Source: Helopsaltes ochotensis
Lineage: Eukaryota; Chordata; Aves; Passeriformes; Locustellidae
Length of the DNA stretch: 64,000 nt
Direction: 5' to 3'
Assembly (NCBI GenBank): GCA_013400155.1
Contig: VXBM01000015.1
Coordinates: 2,540,150-2,604,149, forward strand
The notes under the pieces are model-generated. The model was not told the DNA's origin and made no database searches. It was given only the letters and a program-made list of their open reading frames with translations. How positions within the stretch are numbered: position 1 is the first letter of the stretch; each line of letters opens with the position of its first letter. Shown here piece after piece: positions 12,751-22,497 of this stretch. The translations under genes and the position numbers were made by a program.

Positions 12751-15700
12751 CCAATATTATTATAATTAACAGATAAGGAGTTTTTTTTCTTCAAACATTA
12801 CCCAATATGTGTTTTGTGAGGCTACTGCTTACACTTCACTGCCCTTAAAACAGGAGGGGAGGTGAGTGCAGACACCAGAGTTGTGGCCTTTAATGCCAGC
12901 CAAGTGTTCAGGACTGAGGGAAGTCGCTCGAAGCTCAACTTGCACACAGCGACTCTGGAGTGGCTTCTCTCCTCATTTACTGCCATATAAAGAAGATAGG
13001 AGATGGCAACAGCTTTCTCTGGCATTAATGTTCTTTTAGTTGCATGATAAAAGTATTTTCCTCCCATAATCTCTACACAGCACCAGACTAAAAGCACAGA
13101 GTACACTTTTAATTTGAACACACATTCGTAGCTGTGTTCCAATTCCTTGCTGCAGTACTGTTGATGAGCAGTTGTATGTGGAACAAATTGAAAAAAGCCA
13201 CACACTAATTTTCTATATGTACTTTTTCTTCTCCAATGGTAAATGATGAGTTTTAGATGAGAAAAAACATCTACTGCAGCTCAGTGAACTGAAAATGCAG
13301 AAAGTAAACTCCTGCAGCCTTCAGAAATACTCAAGAGTGACACAAAAGTACTAACCTCTTCAAATTTTATGATTAAACTAAATGGAGTCATCAAATTGAG
13401 AGGATGACAAGGACAGAGGAACACCAAAACACACCTGAACTACTGTGATAAATGAAAAAACCAACTTGTTTTAACACAATAGTGCTGGTCCTGTGATACA
13501 TACCATAAGCTGCATAGTACTTTTATTATACTTCAGCAATAGTTGTGCATAACTGGCAGCTCCCTACTTGTCCAGTTCTCGGTAGCAATGCTACCTCTCA
13601 TATTCAGCACGGTTGTGCTTTTCTCAGTGAAAAATCAAGGGGGCAGCATAAGCAATTATTTCTCTTACTGTGTTGTACCTTTCTACTGCAAGACACCAAC
13701 TCACACTGGGCATGCATTTAAGAAAACTAACTTGTACAAATTTTATTTTCAGTCACAAAGAGTGCTACAGTCATGTGAAAAACCATGAAACTGTTTCAAC
13801 AGAACCAGGGGTGCCAACATTTCTAAATTAGCTCCAGTGGAAGAAGCTCAGAGATGTGCAGATGGGTGGAGGAACGCTAAGGTTATCTCACTTCTGGAGC
13901 TCTGTAGAACAACTTGAGAGTGTTGGTTTAATGCTCAAGTTTTACTGCATACCTGTAAATGTAGATTAGGGGTAATAAAGTGTGTTTGCTGAATGCTCAG
14001 AGTACCTGGGTACTTTTACAGCTGCGGAGCTGTGCATCCACATACCCTCAGTTACACACAGATGTAATTTTCCAGAGGAATTCTTACCCTAGTTCATTGT
14101 TTTTAAATCTCAGGAGAACCTCATCTTTGGTCCGTTAAGTCAGCAGGTTCCTCTAGAAGAGACTGCTTTGCCCATCATGCTGTTAATAGCTTTCTTACAG
14201 ATTTTCTTGCTTTTAGCCACCCCTGCTGAGCTACAGAACATTCAAGGGAGGTCTGTGCCTAGTGGTGCCAGGTATGGGGTACTGGTTTCTCCTCAATTCT
14301 GGCTGATAAGTTACGTCTAAGTTACCAGATGCAATGGTTCAGCATTGTTTTACTGGGTAGGTAACTGCTGTCTTAGAGTTCTTACACCACTGTAATCTGA
14401 AAAAAAGGGGCTTCTATGAATATAAATTAAGAGTGCAGGATGGATAAGTTGCATGAAAACAATGGGGTAATACTGTCCTTCAAAAAAGATCCAGTCAAGC
14501 TTGTCTGCTAAGCTGTCTCTGGACATCAGCAATGCACAAACAAAGCTAGTGCCTGTTCACTCTAAGTGTTGTGTTTAGCTCACTGATGAACCAACTGAGT
14601 TTGGGCCTCTACAAAATGTTATGTACCACCCCAATCAGAACCTGAAAGAGAAAGGAATGCCCTTGAAAGGATGAAGCACCCACCATCCCTACACTGTCAT
14701 GGAGGCAGTGGCCTTTCTGGAGAGGCACTCAATCTGATTTGAAAACACTATGTATCAAATGGGCACCAGCTTAAGAGATCAGAACTTTTAGGAAATTATT
14801 TATTTGTGATATTTGTGAAGAGTGGAGCCTCATCAAGGTCTTGGAGCTCCAAACTTTGCTATGCACATACTCCTACAAACTCACACAGCTGCAATGTGAT
14901 TACTAGCACAATGAGCTGCCACAAGAGGGTTGGAAAACATAATAATCATTACACTATGAAATGAGAATCAAGGATTCTAAGATAAAGTGCCCAAAATTCA
15001 AAATCATCATCTTGGGAACATAGAATATTTTCCCAAGTTTTCTTGTAAGGTATCCTAATTTCATAGGATAGTTCAAAAAGCATAGTTCAAAGCAGAAGGA
15101 GTGAGTGTTAATCCCTGCCGATAGCAGAACAGTAATTTTCACTGAGTAGGTGACATGCCCGTAGCAAAAAGGGCTCTTAGAGACAGACTTTCAAGTTGTC
15201 TCCATATTTCACATGTAAATAAACTTTTTCTTCAAATGTTCAATAGTGATAATTTTGTGAAAATTCTGAGTTGATTGCCAATTCATGAGAACAGTCCTGA
15301 ATTCCCCCTTTTCAATAAAAATTTTGAGGATTCTGACATAAGAAAAAATATCTTTTATGTGAAACTACATGGTCATACAACTCCCACTCAGTCCAATAAA
15401 ACCAGAAGACTATCAAATATTGGAAAACACATGACAGCATTTGTTTTCTTTTTCATTATTCCTATGAAATCATTTGGGTCACAATTCTACAAGAGGTTTG
15501 GCATTCTTATCCTTATTTATAAGGTTGTGTTTGCCTTACTGCAATGTAAAGAAATTTAAAATTCCACAAATTAGAATGGTAATATTCTATAATAAAAATA
15601 GTGGTATAAATAATGAGAAATCAAACAGAAACAGGGCTTTATTCCTTCAGAAATTATTTGAGGTTCTATATTTTTCCAGTCCCAAAACTGCATAAAAACC

Positions 15701-15973
15701 ACTTTAAAAATCTTAAAAGTGTTCATAAATAAAAATTAGATGGTTACTCAATTTGATAATTTTGATCAGAAAAATTGTTTCAACAACCTTGGAACATTTC
15801 ACTCCCACTTGACCACAAATTTACATGTTTTCTAATATGTTTTTGAACCTAAAGTAAAAGACTTTGTACCAAGGCATACAAACATGTATGATATTTTCAA
15901 GAGCTTGAAACCATTTAATAGAATAATTTTGCAAAAATTAATCTACTCCCCAATAATCCCACTAGCTTCATGT
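12751..15973. other. Unique non-coding DNA, AT-rich, no gene seen
   Basis: Open frames such as 12822-13205 (complement, 127 codons) and 15275-15695 (plus) have no recognised domain. The segment 15200-15960 is distinctly AT-rich. No known repeat was recognised. Confidence 0.5.
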
Positions 15974-15978
15974 CTTAG

Positions 15979-16746
15979 TGTTGGGGGTTGGATTTGCTTT
16001 TTCTTCTTGTGGAATTTTCTTCCCCCACCTGGGTTGCTGGGAAACTAATTGCTGGGTGCTTAAGGGTACACGACTGGACAAAAGAGAGATGCCACAATGG
16101 TTTGGAGTCAGGTAAAAGACGGGACTGGGGGCAGTTTACTCTCTCTTTGGTCCCAGCGTCAGAGGAGAGGACAAACGACTACTGCTGCTTACTGCGGAAG
16201 GAGTTCATTACCACTACCAAGTCTGGTCCTGGGAAACCTGCCATCATCTCCTCGTGTGCCCTAGAACCCTGAGCTCGCCTTCTCCGCCCGGCTGGGGCTG
16301 GAGCTGGGCCGGCCCTGTCCCGCCACCGCTGTTTCCTCGGCACTGCTTTGTGCTTTAGCGGCTTTTTCCCACCACGTTGTGCTTCCCTGTCTGGCCAGGA
16401 CATCCCTGCTGCTCCAGCTGCCATCAGAGAGAGAGCTTCTGATCTCACCCACAGCCCAGGATTTCAGCCTGCTACTCTCGGAGTCCCCACACCCAACTAT
16501 CTCCTGGTCTCTGAAGCAAAGCCCCTTAAGGTCTTTGGGTCTGCCTTACTGTCAATGCTGTAGTTGTTGTTTTGCCTTGTTATACATACTAGTAAAGAAC
16601 TGTTATTCCTAATCCCATACCTCTGCCTAAAAAGCCCATTTAATTTTCTAAATTATAATAATTCAGAGGAAGGGAATTCAAATTCTCCATTCCAAAGGAA
16701 AGTCCTGCCCTCCCTAGCAGATACCTGTCTTTCAAACCTAAATACG
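15979..16746 (+). mobile_element. LTR-like element, left arm of a palindrome
   Basis: It begins TGTTGGGGGTTGGATTTG and ends near CTTTCAAACCTAAATA. The same sequence reappears in inverted orientation at 16747-17627. Shared blocks include the start, GCTGGGAAACTAATTGCTGGGTGCTTA, the GCCAGGACATCCCTGCTG block, the ACTGTTATTCCTA block and the final CACCTGTCTTTCAAAC-like end. The TG start, the length near 770 bases and a U5-like end suggest a retroviral LTR of an avian ERV. It contains no protein gene. The alternative is one arm of a foldback DNA element. Confidence 0.6.
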
Positions 16747-16763
16747 TAGTTTGAAAGACAGGT
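16723..16763. repeat. Perfect 15-bp hairpin at the palindrome centre
   Basis: ACCTGTCTTTCAAAC at 16723-16737 and its exact reverse complement at 16749-16763 flank an 11-base spacer (CTAAATACGTA). This is the junction between the two inverted LTR-like copies, joined end to end at what would be their 3' ends. Long arms this close together can extrude as a cruciform. Confidence 0.9.
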
Positions 16764-17627
16764 GTCTGCCAGGGAAAAGCCAGAGCTTCCCTTGGAATGG
16801 GGAATGCAAACCCCTTCCCGCCGAATTATTAGAACTGTTGAAATTAAAGGGCTCTCAGGCAAAGGTATGGGAATAGGAATAACAGTTCTTTAGTAGTATG
16901 TATAGCAAGGCAAACAAACAACAACTACAGCATTAACAACAGAACAGAAACCAGGAACCTCATGACAGCCTTCTTGGCAGAGACAGGAAGGGATAGAGGA
17001 GAGGCTTTGCTTCACAAAATCCTTGGGCAGTGTGATCCCAGTTCTCCTGCAGGACTCTGAGGAGCACCAATTGGAACGGCAGGAATGAGCAGGAATCCCG
17101 GGCTGGTGGATGAGATGTTTCAGAAGCTCCGCAGTGGTAGCTGGAACAGCAGGGATGTCCTGGCAGGGCAGGGGGTGCGGGACTACAGCGTAGCAAAGAT
17201 CCAGAGCAGTGCCAAAGAACCAGCGGGGGCGGGACAGTGGCAGCCCTGCTCCAGCAGGGCAGCAAAAGATGAGCTCAGAATTCCTGGACACACGAGCAGA
17301 TGGTGGTAGATTCCTAGGACTAGACTCCACTAGTGACAGTGAATTCTCCCCGCAGTAAGCAACAGCTTGGCCATCCTTCTTCCGATACCGAGAGCAAGAG
17401 AGCGAAGCTGCCCCCAGCCCTGTCCTTTACCTGCCCCCAAAACTTGTGGTACCTTCCTCCTTTGAGAGAAACTCACAGAGATAAAAGAAGTGTGGCCAGG
17501 TGCTACACTCCTCTTCTATGGCCCTTTTGTTCTGCTTAAGTACCTATAAGTACCCAGTAGTTAGTTTCCTAGCAACTTACGGGGAAAATTCTTTAAGTAA
17601 AAAAGAAACAAATCTAACCCCCCAACA
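16747..17627 (-). mobile_element. LTR-like element, right arm, inverted copy
   Basis: Read on the complement, this starts at 17627 with TGTTGGGGGGTTAGATTTG and runs to CTGTCTTTCAAACTACGTA at the centre. It is homologous to the left arm over its whole length but about 110 bases longer, with extra sequence near 17430-17515. Open frames inside it (complement 16890-17330, 146 codons) are not a known protein and probably reflect GC-rich LTR sequence. Outer flanks are cttag on the left and cttgc on the right, so a target-site duplication is at best partial. Confidence 0.6.
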
Positions 17628-17739
17628 CTTGCACAAACCACAGCAGCTGGGAAAGTATACCAGGTCAGCTATAACAGATCACAGAGAGTAATTAAGACCC
17701 AGGTTAGATTCCCTGAAGCAATTTGTAAATAAACATCCA

Positions 17740-17905
17740 TGTGTTCAGTCTGGGTCCCTCACTACATGACATTGAGGTGCTGGAGAGAGTCCAAAAAAGA
17801 GCAATGGAGCTGGGGAAGGGTCTGGAGCACAAGAGCTGTGAGGAGCAGCTGAGGAAACTGGGAGTGTTTAGCCTGGAGAAAAGGATGCTCAAAGAGAAAC
17901 CAACC
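17740..17905 (+). mobile_element. CR1 LINE fragment (late ORF2 region)
   Basis: The stretch containing TTGAGGTGCTGGAGAGAGTCC, then a GGTCTGGAGCACAAG block, GAGGAGCAGCTGAGG and TTTAGCCTGGAGAA is the well-known conserved block of avian CR1 reverse-transcriptase ORFs. It lacks both the downstream 3' end and the upstream body, so it is an internal scrap. It lies about 110 bases beyond the LTR palindrome. Confidence 0.85.
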
Positions 17906-18545
17906 CATCCTAGCAATGATCATGTTTAAACTCTGTTTACAGCTGATGTAGCACCAAAACACTGACAGTTACTCAAAACCACATAATTTGGAAGTTATGG
18001 CATACTCCAAAACTTAGTGCCTCCCATCTTCTGATTATTGGCATCCCCATCATCACACTCTTTAAGTGTTTTGCTAACAGAAATAGACTTCGACTGAATA
18101 AAAGAAGCAGACACTATTCTTCATAAATACACACTAAAACCCAAACTTGCCATACAGGCCCAGCTACGTGAAATTTATTACGAGACCTCAACATTTTTTC
18201 AGAATAAGAAGAAAATTATATGGAAATTAACTCCCTAAAGTAAACAGCCTATGTAAAACTTGGGGCAGAGTATAAAAGAAATATGCACATACACTTGTAT
18301 ATACTCTGTGATTAGGTTTTCTTCTGACCAATTAGAGATATTCAGAAAAAAAATTGTAAAAATTATTCAGTGGTATTTTCTACAACTTTTGACCACTTTT
18401 AGTTACATGTAATTCAGAAACAAATTTACGTTGGCCCCTGAACTCTTGCATTGGTGTTTCTCATCCTTTTTGTCTATGCTAAAATCATGTACTATTTTTT
18501 TTTTCTTAAAATGCATTTCCTATTTGTATGGGAAAATCTATCTCC
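17906..18545. other. Unique AT-rich spacer, no gene seen
   Basis: No open frame, repeat or signal was recognised between the CR1 fragment and the first ERVL-like solo LTR. Confidence 0.55.
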
Positions 18546-18550
18546 CCCAG

Positions 18551-19304
18551 TGTTCTAAATGTGTGTAATAATTTGTGGTTTATAATAGATACATGTATTT
18601 TAGTTGACTGGGTTATAAGGCTTTTGTAAAACAAGCTATATTTTTGCTGAGAGAAAGAGGGAGGGTGGTGAAATCCTTTGAAAGAAAAACTGCCTCAAAA
18701 GCCACATACCAGTCAGTTTCGGAAGCAGAGGGTCATTTACATTTAAACAACCATTGTGTTTGGAAAACAATAGTCCTGCCAGGAACTGACCAAGGAGCCA
18801 TTAACAGAAGATAAGGGACATCAACAGAGTTAAGGGACATTAGCAGAAGATAAGAGTCATCAACCAGAGGGTGGAGAACAACAGAACAAGATTTCAACAG
18901 GAAAAAAAAGACTCTTCCCAAAGGAACAAAAGCTACCTATTTGCATCTAAAAACTAAAGGATTGAACTATATTATTTGTTTCCAAACTGCCGTTAACATG
19001 AAGAAAAGAGACAAAATGAACTAAGGGGAGGGAATAAGGACTAAAAAAACTTATGGTAACTTATGGCCTGAGGCAAGTTTTACTGTACATAAGCCAGCCA
19101 AAATGAGGGTTCATTTTGAGAGAAGACCAGGAGGGGCTCTTTGCGACAGAGGCAGAGCTTGGGATCTCACCCGGCTTCTGACCCTGGGCTTGGAGCTGTA
19201 CATGATTGTGGCCATTTCTCATAACCTGATATTCGAAATTTCGAAAATTCCAACAAATTTATTTGTTTTCATTAATCCGGTTATTGGCAATTTCATTTAT
19301 AACA
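18551..19304 (+). mobile_element. Solo LTR, ERVL-like, older copy
   Basis: The ends TGTTCTAAATG and CATTTATAACA are near-perfect inverted termini of the TG...CA type. An exact 5-bp duplication, cccag, flanks it (18546-18550 and 19305-19309), which fits the 5-bp staggered cut of class III (ERVL) endogenous retroviruses and shows that this is a complete solo LTR and not half of a provirus. The TATA position reads TACATAA (about 19087) and the polyadenylation signal reads AACAAA (19252-19257), so both core signals look mutated compared with the sister copy at 21771. An octamer ATTTGCAT lies at 18939-18946. No coding capacity. Confidence 0.85.
18803..18862 (+). repeat. Degenerate ~20-bp tandem repeat with GATA motifs in the LTR U3
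   Basis: Three successive units resemble AACAGAAGATAAGGGACATC. Two of them carry AGATAAG, a GATA-factor type site. The sister LTR has a comparable region at about 22001-22065 with GGGACATCAGCGGAAAGATAAGGGACATCAG. Short repeated enhancer units are common in LTR U3 regions. Any function is inference. Confidence 0.6.
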
Positions 19305-19309
19305 CCCAG

Positions 19310-19706
19310 GATTTTATGTTATGTAATCTGTGAACAAAGATTTAAACGTCTGAAGGTCTTCAAGAAAATCTTTACTTTACATTTAAAGGTTAGATTTGAA
19401 ATTTTTCAGCATCTATATCTTCTTTTGTATTTCTGTTGGAATTTCTGTGGCAAGTCTGTTAAAACTACTTGCCTACTCCCTTTTGAGAAACTGGCTTTCT
19501 GATTAATAGAGCTGTTTCACCAGTCTTGCCCATTCAACAAACGTTTTCCTTACTTATGCCCATCATTTCCTGTGCCTGTAACTCAAATGGTTTTGCCCTA
19601 CAATTTGAGCCTCAGAATCCTCTGACAAAGACAGCTGCTGTTTCCAATTGTTTCTAAATAAAATGGACTTCATTTGGACAGTAAAAACCTCCTAATTTTA
19701 TAATTA
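19310..19706. other. Host spacer between two solo LTRs
   Basis: These 400 bases of AT-rich DNA lie outside both LTR target duplications and show no gene or repeat. The spacer is not retroviral internal sequence as far as I can tell. Confidence 0.5.
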
Positions 19707-19711
19707 GAATA

Positions 19712-20571
19712 TGTAATAAATGAAATCACCAATCAAAATTTATAAAGATTTTATTAAGAAATTTAGATATAAAATTGAAAAATTTAGGAATCAAATTTGA
19801 AAAGCCAAGAACGAAATCAGCCCCAAGCCTGGTGATTGGAACTGGATGAACCACAGACCAACACAGAGTCCCCCTAGGTTCACAAAAGCAGTCTTTTTGG
19901 GGCTTACTTTTATACAGTTTTTTGGCTGGGCTACGTGTCATCTCGCAGTTCCATGACTGGAATAGTTCTTACATATTCATGTAGCATCCTTTTCTCTCGT
20001 AAACGGCATTTAGAGGAGGGAGTATCTGATTGATTTCTGCCAGTGAAGCTAGGCATTCAGATTCATAGTCTGACAATCTAGGTCCAATGACACACCTAGT
20101 CATTGGTGATCTGGTATGGGTCAATGGGTCAATGGCTAGTTAGCTCTTCTTTCTTCATTCCCGTAAACGGGGTTTCTGGGAAGGAGCATCCACCCAACTC
20201 GGTTTACTGGAATTGTTAATTCATATGTAATTCCTCACTGATTCAGGACTGATGGTACACCTGGCTGCCATTGTTGAGTTTTCTTTCTTGTGCTCTGCTG
20301 TAGATGGTCTGCCCATCTTCCCGAAACACCTCCTATTCATATGCTTAATAGCTCCTCATAGAACTCCTCTGCTGAAGGCCTCTCCCTTTTATTCAAATGC
20401 TAAAGTGTCTTTTCCATGGTGGTGTAGGTGATCTTTGAGAGAGAGATGACATAACCTCTGCCTGCCTCTGTTCCCTCAGTTATTTTATTTTAAAACTCGA
20501 ACACAATATTATTTACTATTATACATCAACTATATCAAATAAAACATGAATTTCTACATTCCTCTATAACA
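19712..20571 (-). mobile_element. Solo LTR, ERVL-like, complement orientation
   Basis: Read on the complement it begins TGTTATAGAGG at 20571 and ends ATTTCATTTATTACA at 19712. An exact 5-bp duplication, gaata, flanks it (19707-19711 and 20572-20576). The complement carries a TATA box in CTGTATAAAAGTAAG (about 19905-19916) and an AATAAA polyadenylation signal (19750-19755). The order TATA, then AGGGGGACTCTGTG, then AATAAA, then CATTTATTACA matches the two plus-strand LTRs, so all three are related subfamilies. Its length of 860 bases is normal for an LTR. No internal retroviral sequence is attached. Confidence 0.85.
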
Positions 20572-20576
20572 GAATA

Positions 20577-21765
20577 GATCTCAACATGAGTGATGTGTGT
20601 TCTAGAAGCACTGGAAGATGGGGCTTATTAAAGCATTCCCAGCACTTCTCTCTCTTATCCTGGCTTTGCAGTAAGTCACCACAGGGGTAGTTTCAGCTCA
20701 TTTGGGAGAAGTCAGAGCTGCAGTACTGGATGTTATCTTCCTTGGATGGCCAGACCAGCATCAATTTCCTTCCTGATCATAGCTATATCTCACTCAATAA
20801 GAGTAAGGACTTATGAAGGTCTTGTTTCTAAAGGTGACAGCACCTAACCTAATAGCAGAGAGAAAACCCAGAGACAGAGCCAGTCACTATGCCGCACTGC
20901 AGAGTTCACAGTGGGGAAAGAGAGCAACCCCTTCAGCTGCCACATCTACAGGTGCCCAAGGTTCTTCTCATTTTGATTAGCCAAGTCCACGCACAACTGA
21001 GAAAGTTGGAGTGTTACCGCTCTAATTATTCTGTTCCTTTTCTTTGCCTTTTCCTGCCTCCCTCACCCCTGGGCTCTTTAAAGAAAGACTTCCAGAGCTT
21101 CTATTCAAGTGGACTGAAAACAGTGTCAGTGGGGGCTGACTTCTGCAGCATGGGTTGCTGTCACCAGTGACCTATTCATCAGCACCAGCACTAGACTGGC
21201 TTTGTCTTCTGCTCCACTAAACAAACTAATGGTAGACTCAGTTCTGCTGCAGAAATATTGTGAATTAAACAAAGCACAAAGGGAGCAGGCAGCAGGGTTG
21301 AAACATTTAGTGGAAATAGGGGAGCTGGTCAATAAAAGGGGATGGAGACTGAATCAAAAGGGGATGACTTACAATGGGACATGGACTAAAAAGGGGTGTG
21401 CACTATCCTGCAGGTCAAAAAAGACAAAATATTGTGGTCCTGAAGCTGTCACCTTCTGCACAGTAGGGAGGGATCCGGGAGCAAGGAGAAATGCAAAGCC
21501 AGCAACTCAATATATAGGAAATGTACAAAAGAAAAAAAAACATAAAGGGTAAAATTCTAGGGTGCTTGCAACAAGCTGAGACCACTGATCCGCATGAACA
21601 AAACAGAATAAATATTTAGAGGAGGTACTGGAAGGAAAGAGAAACAAAGGATGATAAGGAAGAGTGAGATTTTGGCTTAGGGTTTCATCTCAGATTTGGG
21701 ACAGCTCGCTCCATTTCAAGACAGCCATGTGTTTCCTGTGGGCATTTAATCTCTGCAGTTCAGTC
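20577..21765. other. Host spacer between solo LTRs, no gene seen
   Basis: A 116-codon open frame (21202-21552, plus strand, rich in Lys) has no recognised domain. No gag, pol or env-like similarity was noticed, which agrees with the flanking LTRs being independent solo insertions. Confidence 0.5.
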
Positions 21766-21770
21766 CCCAT

Positions 21771-22497
21771 TGTTATAAATGTGTGTAGTAATTTGTGGTT
21801 CATAATAGATATATGATTTTAGTCAACTGCGTTATAAGGTTCTTATAAGACAAACTATATTCTTGTTAAAGGGGGGAGGTGGAAAGGGAATTGTTTTAGA
21901 AGCCCTACCGACCAGTTTCAGGAAGCAGAAGGTCATTTGCATTCGGACAATGATGGTACTCAGAGAACACAACACCGGGCAGAAACTGGCTGCAAGGAGC
22001 AATCATCAGAGAAAGAAGGGCCATCAAGGGGACATCAGCGGAAAGATAAGGGACATCAGCCAAAGGGTGGAGAACAACTGATCAAGATCCAAAAGAAAAA
22101 AGCCCTTCCCAGACAAACAGACTGCCTACTTACATCTGAATATATCTACTTAGGAAGAGAATGAACTATATTATTTGCCTCCAAACTGCCATTTCCCAGA
22201 GGAGGGGTAAACCATGAATAGGGGGATGGAAACAGAGACTAAAAAGAAATGTTGGGTAACTCATAGCCTGAAGCAAAATAAACTGTATAAAAGCAAGCCA
22301 AAATGAAGGGACCAGTGTGAAATCAGGGGGACTCTGTGCGACAGAGGCAGAGTCTAGGTCCCACCCGGCTTCCAACCCCAGGCTCAAAGTTGTGCCTGGT
22401 TGTGGCTATTTCTCATAACCTGATTTTCCGATTTGCAAAATTCCAATAAATTTATTTGTGTTCATTAATCCAGTTATGGGCAATTTCATTTATAACA
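21771..22497 (+). mobile_element. Solo LTR, ERVL-like, better preserved copy
   Basis: It starts TGTTATAAATG and ends CATTTATAACA, an 11-bp perfect terminal inverted repeat. It is homologous along its whole length to the LTR at 18551-19304. The flanks are cccat on the left (21766-21770) and ccatc on the right (22498-22502). The shared ccat suggests a 5-bp duplication that lost one C, or a 4-bp one. Core signals are intact: TATAAAA in CTGTATAAAAGC (about 22286-22292) and AATAAA (22445-22450). An octamer ATTTGCAT lies at 21935-21942, in a different place from the one kept by the older copy. No coding capacity. Confidence 0.85.

Noticed and set aside
16890..17330. 146-codon complement frame
   Set aside because: It lies inside the right LTR-like arm, matches no protein family and is not open in the left arm over the same region.
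18551..22497. A provirus with LTRs at 18551 and 21771
   Set aside because: The first LTR has its own exact 5-bp duplication (cccag), a third LTR lies inverted between them, and no gag, pol or env-like reading frame occurs in the spacers.
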